Source: Datisca glomerata | Taxonomy: Eukaryota > Streptophyta > Magnoliopsida > Cucurbitales > Datiscaceae | Length of the DNA stretch: 64,000 nt | Reading direction: 5' to 3' | Assembly: GCA_003255025.1 (NCBI GenBank) | Contig: QANY01008913.1 | Coordinates: forward strand, 124,001 to 188,000 | In this document: positions 1 to 11,930 of the stretch, in pieces | Layout of the letters: each line of letters begins with the position of its first letter | Numbering within the stretch: the first letter of the stretch is position 1 | Program-made: the position numbers and the translations under genes | Notes under the pieces: model-generated | What the model saw: only the letters and a program-made list of their open reading frames with translations | Database searches by the model: none | What the model was told of the DNA's origin: nothing

Positions 1-112
1 GGACTCAAAGAATGAAGCATGACGGAATGGAAAGAGAATATGGGAAGAAAGAATCACGTACCCAAGATGGGATCTAGTCAGAGTCCACCCAAGGGACAAA
101 ATCTACACACCA

Positions 113-487
113 TTGACCATTCTAATCAACTACATACTGGAGGCTATCAAAGACAAACCTTGGCTGAAAAGACTAGCCTCACTAACCAAAGAACCAAGCT
201 ATAAGGATAAAGACAATTACTATTGCTACCATAGGAGCAACAGACATTACACACGAGACTGTTTTCAGCTTAAAGATTATATTGAACAACTGATCAAGGA
301 AGGGTTCCTTAATCAATTCGTCAAGAAATATGAACCGAAGCGAGAGGCTGGGAAAGATAGTCATGGGGAAGACAAACGAGATAAGAGGAAGCATCTCATC
401 CGCATCGTTGACATGGTTATAACACTAACCGAACCAGAAGGAGCAACAAAGAGGAAAGGAAGATATATTGCAAGCGACCAATGTTAG
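113..487 (+). pseudogene. Tat element A: gag C-terminal fragment
   Basis: The translation carries the Tat gag C-terminal signature: a knuckle-like stretch with the residues CYHRSNRHYTRDC, then FQLKDYIEQLIKEGFLNQFV. The same block occurs in element B at about 21790-21930 on the minus strand (FHKSNEHFTKDYFQLKDYVE). It is a nucleic-acid-binding part of the structural protein. The start is internal, since the rest of gag lies left of the window or is out of frame. It ends in a stop at 487, well before the protease, so gag-pol continuity is broken. It has no independent function. Confidence 0.75.
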
Positions 488-559
488 AAAGACATCGATA
501 AAAACCCTCAGACGTCAACGGGAATCTACCGATTGTCTTTAATAATTTAGATTTGGAGC

Positions 560-1046
560 ACGACAGGCACCATAACGATGCCTTATCATCTCAATACAAG
601 TTGGAAATCGCCTGTTAAGGAGAGTCCTGATACACGACGGGAGCACAGTGAACTTCCTATACCAAGGAATCGTGAAGAAGATGTCCATGAAAGATCAAAA
701 TTTACAAGGGACTTCGAAGCTGTTGATTGGTTTCAATGAAGCCATCAGCTACTCGAAAGGAACTCTAACTTTCCCAGGGAATGCTGATTCGTTTAACTAT
801 ATGACCAAGTTCATGTTGCTGGGAGCGTCATCCCTGTACAACGTGATCCTGTGGAGGACCTGGCTCCAGAAGATGAAGGTTGCACTCTCAACGAACTACC
901 AAGTATTGAAGTATCTGTCACCAGAGGGAGTAAAAATAATAAGAGGTGACCAGGCCGTGACTCACATATGTTCGGTGACCGCTTTAGGATACGCTATGAA
1001 AAAGGCTACGGAGAAGTTCGAAGGAAAAATACCCACAGATTTATAG
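560..1046 (+). pseudogene. Tat element A: aspartic protease region
   Basis: The open part (648-1046) reads as the C-terminal half of a Tat protease: IVKKMSMKDQNLQGTSKLLIGFN followed by SLYNVILWRTWLQ, the equivalent of the conserved YNaILGRPwL flap region. The catalytic DDGS motif should lie just upstream (about 610-645), where the frame is disturbed. In element B the same motif is intact as LIDDGSAVNIF. The enzyme would process the gag-pol polyprotein. The broken N-terminal half marks it as a pseudogene. Confidence 0.7.
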
Positions 1047-1149
1047 AAATTATAGGAAAATGGGCAAGACGGCTTGAGGTATGAGGCATGAGACGAAACA
1101 AAGGTCATATATTTGGAAGAAGGGATCTAGAACATGACCAATTGGCGCC

Positions 1150-2484
1150 CGTCTCGAGGAAAATGAGAAGAAGAATTTGGTGAAATTTCTGAAAGAAAAC
1201 GGAGATGTATTTGTAGCAACAACACATGAGATGCCTGGTATTCCAGAAGGGATCATCTGCCGCTGGTTAAACACGGATCCTGCCATAAAACCTATAAAAC
1301 AAACTAAGAGAAGCTTTACCCCCGAACTTAAGCGATCAAAGAGGAGGTCGAGAAGCTTTTGGAAATGGATTTTATTAGGGAAGTAAATTACCGTGAATGG
1401 CTAGCTAATGTGGTAATGGTTCGGAAGAAGAATAGAAAGTGGAGGATCTACGTGGACTTCACTAACCTAAACAATGCATGCCCAAAGATGAATACTCTTT
1501 GCCAAGGATAGATCAAATGGTAAACTCCACTTCAAGACACAAATTGCTCAGCTTCATGGATGCTTACTCAGGCTACAATCAGGTGAAAATGTTTCAACAT
1601 GATCAAGAAAAAACTTCTTTCATTACTGAGTATGGCGCCTATTGTTATAAAGTCATGCCCTTTGGTCGAAGGAATGCATATGCAACTTATCAAAGGCTGG
1701 GGAACAAAGTCTTCCCTGTGCAGATAAAAAAGAATATGGAAGTATATGTTGATGACATGTTGGTCAGAAGTAAGAAGCAGGAATACGGCATTTAGGACCT
1801 TGAAGAAGCCTTTTCTATTCTAAGGAGAAATTTCATGAAGCTGAACCCAGAGAAGTGCACTTTTGGGGTATCGGCAGGAAAATTTCTTGGGCACCTAGTT
1901 ACACAACAGCAAAGTAAACCCAGACCAGGTAAATGAAATCATAGAAATATAGTTCCCGCGGAACCTCAAAGAAATCCAAGAGTTAACAAGAAGATTAGCC
2001 GCTCTGAACAGGTTCATCTCCTGGTCAGCAGATAGATGCAAGCCTTTGTTCGAGAAGTTGCAGAAAAATTCCGCGAGCGGCTCGAACGAAGAGTGTGAAG
2101 AAGCCTTTGCCAAGATTAAGGAGTACCTAACAACTCCCCCTTACTCTCCAAACCTACTCCTGACAAGTAACTTTTGTCATCCGTAGTCGTCTCAACGGGG
2201 GTAGTCAGCGCAATACTCATCAAGGAAGAGGAAAAGAAACATAAACTTGTATACTTCGTGAGAAAAAATCTTGTAGCGATAGAAATGAGATATAAATGAA
2301 TGGAGAAACTAGTACTGCTATTGTAACTGCTGCACGGAAGTTAAGACCTTATTTCCAAGCCCACAACATCAAGGTGTTGACGGATTCACCCATTAAAAGC
2401 CTTTTGCAATCAACGGAGGCATGTAAGAGAATAGTAAAGTGGTTAATTGAGCTGAGCCAGTATGATATGAGTTATGAACCCTAA
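1150..2484 (+). pseudogene. Tat element A: reverse transcriptase and first RNase H
   Basis: The region is read in several frames. An N-terminal RT block (GDVFVATTHEMPGIPEGIICRWLN) lies at 1177-1386. The RT core is at 1478-1795, with MDAYSGYNQV, then MPFGRRNAYATYQRL, then the catalytic YVDD box (VYVDDMLVRS, about 1745-1770). The connection domain and gypsy RNase H continue to 2484, ending in LTDSPIKSLL and WLIELSQYDMSYEP. The wild-type family motif MPFGLKNAGATYQRL is altered here, and stops occur at 1386, 1795 and around 2190-2300. RT and RNase H would convert the element RNA to DNA in the cytoplasmic particle. This copy cannot make the enzyme. Confidence 0.85.
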
Positions 2485-2559
2485 ACTTCAATTAAGGGGC
2501 AAGTATTAGCAGAGTTTGAGGCAGACTTCACTGAAGAGAAAGTTGAAAAGGAACCATGT

Positions 2560-2955
2560 CAAACAGAGGAAGAAGGAACATGGAAGCTCTTTGTTGACAA
2601 TGCATCAAATAATAGGGGAGCAGGAGCGTGAGTAGTAATACAAACACCTTTTGGGGAAACATTAAAGCACTACACCTCCTTCACATTCAATGCTTCAAAT
2701 AATGAAGCAGAATATGAAGCACTGATCGCGGGAGCATCTTTACTGCGGGAATATGAGGTAGCCGATGTAAAAATATTTTATGATTCCATGCTATTTGTGT
2801 AACGGGTCACAGGGAATACATAGCCAAAGATGAACGAATGATGAACTACTTACAACAAGCAAAAGATCTTCTCGGTACGCTAAAAAATTATGAGATCCAA
2901 CAGATCCCGAGAATAAAAAATAGGCACGCAGATGCATTAACGAATATGGGATCTT
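2560..2955 (+). pseudogene. Tat element A: second, archaeal-type RNase H (aRNH)
   Basis: The translation starts WKLFVDNASNNRGAGA and continues FTFNASNNEAEYEALIAGASLLREYEV, then KIFYDSMLFV. The pattern of an Asp in the first strand, Glu in NNEAEYEAL and Asp in the third block is the catalytic outline of the additional RNase H that only Tat-lineage plant gypsy elements carry. In-frame stops (about 2628 and 2799) interrupt it. Element B has the same domain at 19161-19560 on the minus strand. The domain placement between the first RNase H and the integrase fits the lineage. Confidence 0.8.
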
Positions 2956-3904
2956 CACTATGCTTCCCCTACAAAAAGAATGTCCCCGTGGAAATTCTAA
3001 AGGATCCAAGCATCTCACTCTCGTGGAATAACGTGGCTGATGTAGAAGTTGAACGGGAACTCAGTTGGAAGGACAACATAATCCGCTTCCTTGAAGAAGG
3101 AACGCTTCCTAAAGATAAATTACTTGGCAAGAAGGTGCAACAATGGGGTGCCAGGTACATGACAAATAATGGGGTATTATATAAGAAAATGTTTGCAGGA
3201 CCGTACCAGAAGTGTCTACGGGAAAAGGAGGCCCAATATATGTTAGCGAAAATTCATGAAAGCATATGCGGAAACCACACTGGGGCTAGATCATTAACCC
3301 ATAAAGTCATTAATGAAGGATACTACTGGCCCCGAATGCATCAGGATGCCAAACAGTATGCGAAAAGGTGTGGCAAGTGTCACTGTTTCACGCCCGTACC
3401 AAAATGGTCCCCGGAGAACTCAAAATCATGGCTAGTCTTTGGCTGTTCATGCAGTGGGCCCTAGACATTGTTGGGCCACTCCCCATGGAACCTGTCCAGA
3501 AGTGTTTTTGTATTGGTAACAACATATTATTTTACTAAGTGGATCGAAGTTGAAACCTTTGCCAGAATTTGTAAGGGAGAAGTGAGGGGGTTCCTATGGA
3601 AAAACTTGAGGGTCAGATAGAAGATCCCCCAGATCTTGATGTAAGATCATTTTGTGAAGATCACAAACTACTTCTCCACGCCTTACTACCCACATGGGAA
3701 CGGGCAAGCAGAAAGATCACACCGGGGCATACTTGATAACTTAAAAAAACGGTTGGAATCCGCTAAAGGGAAATAGGTGGAATAGCTACCCTCAGTTTTG
3801 TGGGCATACAAAACAACTCCTTGTGAGACAACGAGTGAAACCCCATTTGCGCTAGCATAAGGAGTGGAAGGATGCGTTCTCGTGGAAATTGGAAGCCCTA
3901 CCAT
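2956..3904 (+). pseudogene. Tat element A: integrase, N-terminal zinc domain and core (5' piece)
   Basis: The HHCC zinc domain is readable: KIHESICGNHTGARSL, then the second half ending AKRCGKCH (about 3250-3390). The core begins with ALDIVGPLP at about 3460-3480 after a frameshift, followed by short core pieces up to LVEIGSPTI at 3904. There the sequence is cut by the solo LTR and resumes at 5782. The integrase would insert the cDNA. Frameshifts and stops at 3464, about 3537 and about 3775 show it is inactive. Confidence 0.8.
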
Positions 3905-5781
3905 TGTTGGATCAGATTTTAAAAATTTGAAGAAAAATCATTGAACCACGAACGGTTTGTGGACGGAATATCAAAATTTTTTATATCAACCAATTTAATC
4001 ATATTAAATATTAAAACCCTACATCCAATTATGCATACAAAGTTAAACGATTCAAAAGAGGTAGAAACAATTTATACCTTTTCGTTGTATCAGAGGCTTT
4101 CTGAATTGGTGTAATTCTTATTAAATGGTCTGTGTTCTTCAATCTTCAAATCCAATAACTTCAATTAGTTTTCGCACCAACAACCACTCTTTGAATTCAG
4201 AAGTATATCTTGTAAGGATGTCGTTAGGAACTGAGTGCGAGCTCTCAAAACAACTGAGGAAGAAAATTTTCTTCCTCTCTGAAATCGGTGGCAACATTAG
4301 GAGGGGAGAGAGAGAAACTTTTTTCTGTACTGTATGATTAGAGTGGTATCAACACACTTAGGGAGGCAACCCTAATACCATCTCTTATATAATAATTTTG
4401 AAATTTTCACAAATACCTCATATATGTGTAATTTCTGAAATTCACCCCCATAATCTATAACTCTCGAAAATTGCATATCCCATTAAAGTCAATATTGTGT
4501 CCAAATTCATCAACCCAAAAATGATAAATTAACTTGAACTCCATCAATTAATTAATTAATTTCTCTTATTTACTAATTATTTCATAATTAAAAAATAATA
4601 AATTAATTAATTTGAACATCAATTAATTACTCTTCACTAATTAAGTGACAACACCCAACACATATGTGTTCAGAAAATACACATTGGCTCAAAACATATT
4701 TTGATCTAACTGATATTGTTTCTTCTATTCATGTCCTCACGAGCTACTCATGAGATCGAATGAACCCACATAAATAATGCTATAGGATTCGAATACCCAA
4801 TGAATTTATCTCTATTAATTCCTGACGTATTTAATTTTGACATCATACGACTCTACTATAGGTTCGATGCCGAATCAACTCTCGATTCATGCGCTCTATA
4901 TTTTTCTGTTGGTACAAAAAAGCAATTTTATTTCACGGTCCACAAAATATTTTAACATATTGTCTTTTATGAATATCAGTAACAAGAGCGGAATGTAAAA
5001 TTACCATTTTACCCCTCTTGTTATTATTTTCTTAACTCATTATGATTGTGAATAAGAAACACTTAATTGGGAATTGCCTCGTACAATTCCCCACGTCTTA
5101 TGCAATGATACATTTCATCGAGTACTTGACCAGGTTAATTTATTCATACACTCATCAATAAAGCATAAAGTGATATTGTTGCATTTTGTAATCTAACCAC
5201 GAATTTTCATATCTGTGAATCATGCAATTCTAACATAATTGAATCACGATCCCAACAGCTGAGGTACTATCCGGCAGTTTAAACTCACTCATTTGACGTA
5301 TCAAAGATCGTAACTAACTAGGTCAAGTTTTGTATTCACCTCAGGATTAATGTAATTATAAAAATACCCTTAATGTGTGACAATTAGATTTAGAGCTAGA
5401 TAAATGGTTTTACTATAAACTAATTTATTATTGGTCTATTCAACATGCTGCACAACATGTCTAGGTCAACCGTTAGTGTCCCCACTCACATGCCCCAAGA
5501 CCGACATCTTTTGGTTCAACCTAACAGTCATAATCATACTCGATTGCTTAGTCGATCATAAGACTATGAATAACGCGTTGAACTATTTCAGAAGAGTTTG
5601 TCTAGAAGACCCCTAAATCTTTACTCTTCTTAGTTCCAAGACTTGAGTAAATTATAAACACACTTTAATTAATAGAAAAACTTTCATTCATTCATTAAAT
5701 TCAGTAATACAAAATGTTAGAAAAATTACTAAATACTCATAAATATTTATTACACCCTATTTTATGAACATAATTCCAACA
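3905..5781. mobile_element. Solo LTR (Copia-like), 1877 bp, inserted in element A
   Basis: The insert starts TGTTGGATC and ends AATTCCAACA, giving the short inverted terminus TGTTGG/CCAACA. It is flanked by a perfect 5-bp direct repeat ACCAT (3900-3904 and 5782-5786). Removing the insert rejoins the integrase coding region of element A. No gag or pol motif occurs inside, so this is a solo LTR left by recombination. The minus strand begins TGTTGGAATTATG, as in many plant Copia LTRs, which suggests the LTR reads on the minus strand, but orientation is not proven. It is AT-rich, and its short ORFs (4125-4337, 5431-5616) are not convincing genes. Confidence 0.92.
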
Positions 5782-6115
5782 ACCATAAGATCTGAGCTAA
5801 ATGAACAACAACTCCTAGGGAACAACCTTGATGATCTAGAAGAAAGATAGAAGCGACCCTGATCAAAATGGCCCATTATAATCAGAAAAGAAGATCTTAT
5901 CTTCAGAAGAAAGTAAGGAAGTCGGAATTCCAAACGGGGGATTTGGTCTTCAGAAAAATCTTCCAGATGGAAGGGAAGCTTGGGTCAACATGGGAAGAAC
6001 CATGCGTCATCAATAAATAAGAGGAAATGAATATTACCACCTAAAATGGGGAAGGAATGGAATTATAGAAACCATTGAACGCGGTTCATCTGAAGAAATT
6101 TTTTGTATAAGGAAT
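5782..6115 (+). pseudogene. Tat element A: integrase C-terminal piece
   Basis: This continues the integrase past the nested LTR: residues RSELNEQQLLGNNLDDLEER, then a broken GIWSSEKSSRWKGSLG block equal to the family motif GDLVLRKIFQxxGKFGP, and finally LNAVHLKKFFV before the stop at about 6115. Element B has the matching end (WNASYLKKYF) at 17862-17890 on the minus strand. At least two stops and frame changes are present. Confidence 0.75.
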
Positions 6116-6228
6116 GTAAAAACTCATTATAGTGCACACATTTCCCGTGATTTTTTCCCGCAAGGGTTTTTCACGTAAAAATAGTGGTGCCAATCTTTTC
6201 TCCTCAGTTGAATCATTACTACACAGAA

Positions 6229-6455
6229 ATAAGGGCATAAAAGTCTTTGAGAGGGGCAGTTCATAAGTCATACTTCCAAAAGAAATTAAGGGCATAAAAG
6301 TCCTTGGGTGGGACAACTCATAAGTCCTACTCCCAAAAGAAATTAAGGGCATAAAATATTCTTGGGAGGAGCAGTTCATAAGTCCTACTCCTAGAAAGAA
6401 CTAGAGGCATGAAAAGTCCTTGAGAGGGGCATCTCATAAGTCCTACTCTCAAAAT
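6229..6455 (+). repeat. Four tandem copies of a ~57-bp repeat
   Basis: Four consecutive diverged units share the outline AAGGGCATAAAAGTCCTTG, then GGGGCAGTTCATAAGTCCTA, then CTCCCAAAAGAAATT. They lie between pol and the antisense ORF of element A, a position where Tat elements often hold tandem repeats. The four-unit periodicity creates an apparent minus-strand ORF (6086-6379), which I do not regard as a gene. Confidence 0.85.
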
Positions 6456-7080
6456 AAAAAATAACTAAAAGAGGAAAAACCATGTAAACAAATGTCTCGA
6501 CCGGGCCCGCGAAAAAGAAATTACAACAAATGGAAGAACTCAACCATCACATTGTACATGGGGAGGGTGTTTCAGCTTCAACGGATGGAAATTTGAAACG
6601 ACCAAAACGGGGTAAGCATACTCTTGCCTGAGAATTTCTTGAAAAGTGTCTAAGTAATTAAGAAAAGGGAAACTAGTTACGAGAAACATTTTTAAAGGCA
6701 AGAAGGGCACGAAGAAAATGAGTAACAGAAAAACCCTTTATACATTCTAAAGTGTCTTTTGGCCTAAAGTATCGCTTTTCAAAAATTTTGGTTGTGTTAG
6801 AGAAAATGAAATCTTCGAGAAAAGTAAATTTTCATTAAGTGTTCGAGAAAAGGGAATTATCTTTCAAGAGTTTTTGTTAGGGAAATCTATTCCCGTAGTT
6901 GGGAATCACATGAAAGTTACTACTATTGAGAATAAAAGGAAAAAAGACAAAACTTACTGCAAAAAGGTCATTTCATTTAAAATGTGGAAAATTACAAAAG
7001 GACATAGTGAAAGAAGAGGAAAGATATAAGAAAATAAAAAATGCAAGGAAAATAAAAAATTATTAGAAACATGAAAAAAC

Positions 7081-9054
7081 TAAGTCTCCCCCTATCTCTC
7101 AAGAGTGGCGTCAGCAAATGCCTCAGAAGAGGTAGCAGGAATAACCTCAGAAGATGGGTCAACGTTTGAAGCACGAAGCTCGATCTCAAGGTCACCAAGC
7201 TCGTCAGAGAGTGAGACAAGTGAAATGTGGGAAGGCTTGTCAGCCATGGCGTTGTGGTAGACTACAATGTAAGCCATCTTTTTGTATTCATCGATCATGG
7301 CCTAATACTCGGCCTCGAGTCCAGCCTCCCGTTCGCGTGACTTAGCCAAAACTTCCTCGGCCTCAACCAACTTTTCCTTGACAAGGGTCAGGTTCTCCCC
7401 CCTTATCTCAACAATCTGTTCTACCTCCCTCAGAGACTCCTCGAGCTTTTCCTATTTAGCTACGGCAGCATCTAGCTCAGCAGTCAAACAGGAAAATAAC
7501 TATTAAAGATCGGCTTTCACATTTATAAGATCATCCCGTTCTACGACAACGGTGCCATGAGGCTTGGTGGTCTCCATCACCTTCCTTTTCCAACCATCCA
7601 TCTCTTCCTCAGCAAAGCGAATGTCCTCCTGAACCCCGTTGTAATAGGTCACGACTTGTTCAAAAAATGTTAGTAAACAAATTGATAAGGAATTTGCCTA
7701 AAAACTAAGGATATAAAGACACAAAAGGAAATGGAAGTACCTGCATCTGAGTGTGACTTAGGTTGATGACCTTATCGTAGATGGACATTTGGCAAAGTGC
7801 AAGTATGTCCACGTCAGACATAATCCTCTTTACGACCACGTGTGAAGAATGAGGGTCATATCGGAAGCTGCTATCAGCGGGAACTGGTGGATACCCCAAA
7901 TAGGAGAAGTATGAGTAATAGGAGCAGGGAGATTGGCCACGACAGAGGGGGGATAACAATGGAAGTGAGAACGGAGGAAGTGATATCACCCGGCATCCTT
8001 CATTTTCTAGTGTTTGTTCTCGGCAGGCGTCCCCCACAAGTTACTTCGTAAGCACTACGACATTTCAAACTCTTCTCGGGCAAAGCGGAACAAGGCTTCC
8101 TCTTTAACCTCTTTTCACCTAGCTTCTCGTTCTCTCTCCTCATCGTCCTCTTCCTTCCGTTCAGATTCTGAGGTGTCGGAGGAACTACACGGTTCAGTGA
8201 GGTGAAAAGAGTGAACGACAGTGAAAATGCCCCGGGCTAAACTGATGATGAGGTAATCGTGGTCTCCGATTCATGACCCGGGGCAACAAAAACTTCAATC
8301 TCCATCCTCAGATCAAATAAATCCTTCCAATCTCATTCTGGGCAACTGTAAGCGACACGGAGTCGCGCGGCTACGTCTTTCATAATGAATAACCTCTTAT
8401 TCAAATTATTGTCTGTACAAACAAAAGACAAACAAGTTAGTATTCAAAAAACAACAACAAACGACAAAGTAAAACATAAGCAAAATAAGAAAAACAGAAA
8501 GGGAGTTCTGACTACTTATTAAACTCTCCCTAGATTCGGGGAACGGTCCAGCGACCATCGTTGCCCGAATTACCGCCTGTGAGGAGAGCACCATCTTCCC
8601 AACTTTTATCCTCTCTAGGGAGGTCAGTAACTAGCTCTCCCTTCTTGTCACTCACATGGGGAGACAAAAAATATGAAGTTCTACGCGTTTTCACTATGTA
8701 CACAACACGGATCTCATCTAAACCTATATTTAAATTGTGACTCCTCTTGAGGGTTTCAATCCCTAAGAGAACCCTATAGGTGCTAGGGGTGTATTGGGAA
8801 TGAGCAAGGTTGAAAGTACTAAAGAACTCTTGAAAAAGAGGAGAGAAAGGAAGTTTTAACCTTAAGGATATGTAAGTAGGGGCTAGAGAAATATGGTATG
8901 GGAGGTTGCATGGGAAAGACTTGGGGATTCCTTGTTCAAAGCCACATACTATGTCTGGTAGGAAGGCATACCATTGAAGGGCTAGAAACCGATTAAATTC
9001 ATCCATATTTCTAACTAGAGGAACCACAACCTTAAATGGTTGTTCTTCCATCAC
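7081..9054 (-). pseudogene. Antisense ORF of element A (Transposase_28-like, 'putative gypsy type transposon' protein)
   Basis: Read on the minus strand, the best N-terminal piece (9054-8530) starts MMEEQPFKVVVPLVRNMDEF and holds the blocks LKLPFSPLFQEFFSTFNLA, QYTPSTYRVLLGIETL and SWEDGALLTGGN. A middle piece lies at 8037-7705. A coiled-coil rich in E, K and A follows at about 7680-7300, and an acidic end at 7298-7092 (SDELGDLEIELRASN, stop at 7092). The protein resembles the plant family annotated as putative gypsy-type transposon (Pfam Transposase_28), known as an extra ORF antisense to pol in Tat elements. It is clearly homologous to the ORF of element B at 14874-17032. The function of this family is unknown. 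Stops and missing joins make this copy a probable pseudogene. Confidence 0.7.
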
Positions 9055-9704
9055 CTCCTAAGGCAAAAAAAAATAGAAGTAAAGAAGAAAGAAGAAGAGA
9101 AATGGAGAAGACAAGGGACTTACAGAAAATGGAAGTATGCGTAAGAGAAAGATTGAAGAAGACAAAAACTCATATAGGTTGCGGACATGAGTGAAAGGTT
9201 CAATGGCACTAACGGATTTGAAAAAAAATGGTTCACAATTAATTATGAGAAGACATAAAGGCAGCAGGTGCATGGAAAAAAGCTGACAAATACCAATTGT
9301 TGCTTACAACGGGCGAATGGCACGGCGACAACTAGAGAAAAAGAAACTAATGGCCTGAAAATATGCACTACACAAGAATGGGTAGATGAAACGACGCGCA
9401 CAAGGAATGAAAGAAGAGTCCTGCACACACGCGTGTAATGACAAGATCTTACCATAGGAAGATAAGACAACACAAGGCAAAGACAAAATGAGATTTTCGA
9501 GGAACATGCCAACAACCACAGAAATGAGGTAATGATGGTATGCCATTTTATTATTTAAAAATGATAACTTTTTATGCGCAACAATTAATGTTTTGTAGGA
9601 TAAAAATAAGTAATGAACATGTGAAAAAGAACCAAGCATAACCACTCCCTAAAATCGGACACGTGCTGGGAACATTCATTGTGCTTCTACGAGCATCGTC
9701 GAAG

Positions 9705-10525
9705 AGCAATGAGGGGCAAATAAACACGTAAAAAATATCTACTACACGTGGTACAAGGAGGGCCAACCAAAGGGCTCGTAAAAAGAAGCAGAAAAGCAGA
9801 AACGAGAGAAGTTGACTGGCCACGAGGCACTCGTAAACAAACAAAGAACGGCCAGACGCATACCAAGAACGGGAAAAGTTGACTGGCCAATGGGATAAGA
9901 CTGGCCAATGGGATAAGACTGATGAAGGACCCACGCCTCTGGAATGGGAAAAAGAACCTGAGACTTAGAGAACTACCCTGAACGGGCAAGGCACTCGCTG
10001 AAGTGTGAAAGAACGGGAACAGACAAAAGAGATCTGAAATGACAATCAAGTGGCAATGATTAATTAGGTAGTTGAATGACTCGATCGGATGAGACAGTAC
10101 GGCAGGCCAGCAAGTAGTTACGGCTGATTGGCTTGAACCATAAGATATCACCAAGTGATTGTGACTGATTGACGACTGAATGAGACAGATGAAAATGATA
10201 AGTAAGGAAGGGAAAAAAGGGCCATACTTCACAGAAAGTCCCACGAATGTATGTGATCTCTAGGCATAATAAGTGTCTCCGAGACCATAGGGGGATGATA
10301 ATCATTCACCTCCATTTTATTAATATTCTAATCAACTCAAGTAAATTAGGAAATCTATATAAGTCCAGTGTATTAAATGAAACACATGCATTCAATATCA
10401 CTCAAATAAATACAACTCAGGGCATTTACTCCCTACACACACACTCTCTCATTAATACGCACATATATCAACCCTTATAAATACGTTTCCATTTGATCCC
10501 TGATTAGCGGAAAAAATCTTTTACA
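9705..10525 (+). mobile_element. 3' LTR of element A (~821 bp)
   Basis: The reverse complement aligns in order with the LTRs of element B: the outer end GATTAGCGGAAAAAATCTTTTACA matches the B terminus, the CTAGGCATAATRAGTG block matches (about 10260), and so do the CACGTG block near 9760 and the AATGAGG start. A TATA box (CTATATAAG) sits at 10355-10363 in the + orientation. The right end CA at 10524-10525 is firm. The left end near 9705 is degenerate (the expected TG is lost). It lacks the 36-bp minisatellite found in both element B LTRs, and instead has a 17-18-bp doublet (GACTGGCCAATGGGATAA) at about 9883-9920. Confidence 0.75.
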
Positions 10526-11930
10526 CTCCCCATGCACGAAGGGAGGACATGCACCGTTGAAGCTTTGGCAGAATGGCGTTCACTCCCCCCACACCTTTTC
10601 TCCTCCTAAGCTCGAGAGATAATAGATTTACATTCCTCTTCCTTACTCCAATTAGCTTCCAAGTGACACCGCTTAGAGTGTAGTCTACTATTAATGAATG
10701 GGACTTCTTTGTCAAGATGGATTAAAATGGATATGTGATCTGAAGATGTGAAGGCTCAATCCAACATTTCCTTAATAAACTCCTCCCATCTCTGTTGTTG
10801 GTCCAAGTGACCTTTAGGCTTTTGCTTTGAATCTCTGTCAAGGAACAGTTTTGGATGGTTCTGTAGAAATCCTGCAATTGGGTTTCACTCCTCATATTAC
10901 CCCTAACTTTATCGACTTGACTCTAAATTTCATTGAAATTACCACACACTATCCAAGGTCCATCATAATTCCTTCCTAGCCTCTCGAGAAGGTTTTAAGA
11001 ATGTTGTCTCAATGAGCTTCATGGGTTCCCATAAAATCCCGTAATTCTCAATGGGATCCATCAACAGAACCACGAAACCGTCAATATGTCCAAGGGAGTA
11101 GAACAAAATATTGAGCTTGACATCATTGTTCTAAAAAGGCCCAAGCCGCCCATGAGCCCAATTCTACCCACTGCCAATTCATTAATTTTGTTTCCATGAA
11201 AACAATATCTTAGGTAATTTCTTTGCACTAGAATGTGCAAAGTTCATAATGCCCGGGGATTACCCAACCCCCGAGCGAACTACGGATTTTTATTGGGCAC
11301 AACGAGTCCTCTCCTCGGTGCTCGCTGCTCGCTGCTCGCTGCATGGGATGACACATTTAAACAATCTTCTAGAATTTTTTATTTTTTCAAGGAAATGGGT
11401 TCAGTACATTCAGCTTTCCTTTTGGCCTGGTTGAGATAAATGCCTGATGGTTCCATGCGATTGGGAGCCACTCCCCTTAGGTCTGTTACAGTTTTTTCTT
11501 CTGGCACACTTCTTAAGCCATTTACCCTTAACCCTCATGGGTATGGTCGTCATTTCCTCCTCTTGTCTGCAAAACAACTACCACATCCCTAGCCTTCTCT
11601 AATAGATTTTCTCCCCGCAGGTGCGTGCACAGCCTCATTGGAACCTGTCTTCTTTTACCACGTGCCCTGTCTGTCTGGTATGGGCTTGTCATCGTTCTCT
11701 TTTGCCTTACCCTTAATCTGTACGTCCTCTGGTACCTCGAAAGCCTTTTCCATGTCTATTTGTTCCGTCAGAATACCGATCTGAGAAGCTTCCTCCGCTG
11801 ACTGGTTTTTCTGGTAAGTAAGCCCTAAGATTCCCCCCGTTAGATGGTCAGAACAGTGAAAATGGGATTCGGGACCCCCATTTTTCCCTTCATCTTCTAC
11901 AGGTTCTTGGGAGTCTGCATCCACAGTTTG
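10526..11930 (-). pseudogene. L1-type LINE fragment 1: ORF1 tail and endonuclease
   Basis: Minus-strand translation shows an ORF1-like linker (11924-11655, acidic and low complexity), then an apurinic-endonuclease block at about 11000-10750: PWIVCGNFNEI, then QLQDFYRTIQNCSL, then LKVTWTNNRDGRSLL, the standard plant LINE outline. The downstream part (LDKEVPFINSRLHSKRCH) runs to 10526, where it is cut by the end of element A's LTR. The reverse transcriptase should therefore lie left of element A, outside the window. Stops and frameshifts are common. Confidence 0.7.

Larger units (their letters stand above)
1..10525 (+). mobile_element. Ty3/gypsy Tat-lineage LTR retrotransposon, element A (3' part, decayed, nested insertion)
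   Basis: The left end is cut by the window. In + strand order one sees the end of gag, protease, reverse transcriptase, RNase H, a second archaeal-type RNase H, integrase, a four-copy tandem repeat, a long ORF on the opposite strand, and a 3' LTR ending at 10525. The second RNase H and the antisense ORF between pol and the 3' LTR are hallmarks of the Tat lineage (Ogre/Retand/TatV group). Nearly every domain carries stops or frameshifts, so the copy is dead. A 1.88-kb solo LTR has inserted into the integrase region. The 3' LTR is homologous to both LTRs of element B, so A and B are one family. The copy appears to have landed in a LINE, since LINE sequence begins directly at 10526. Confidence 0.9.

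Noticed and set aside
6229..6455. CRISPR-like array
   Set aside because: The repeats are contiguous, without unique spacers, diverged, and in a plant retrotransposon.
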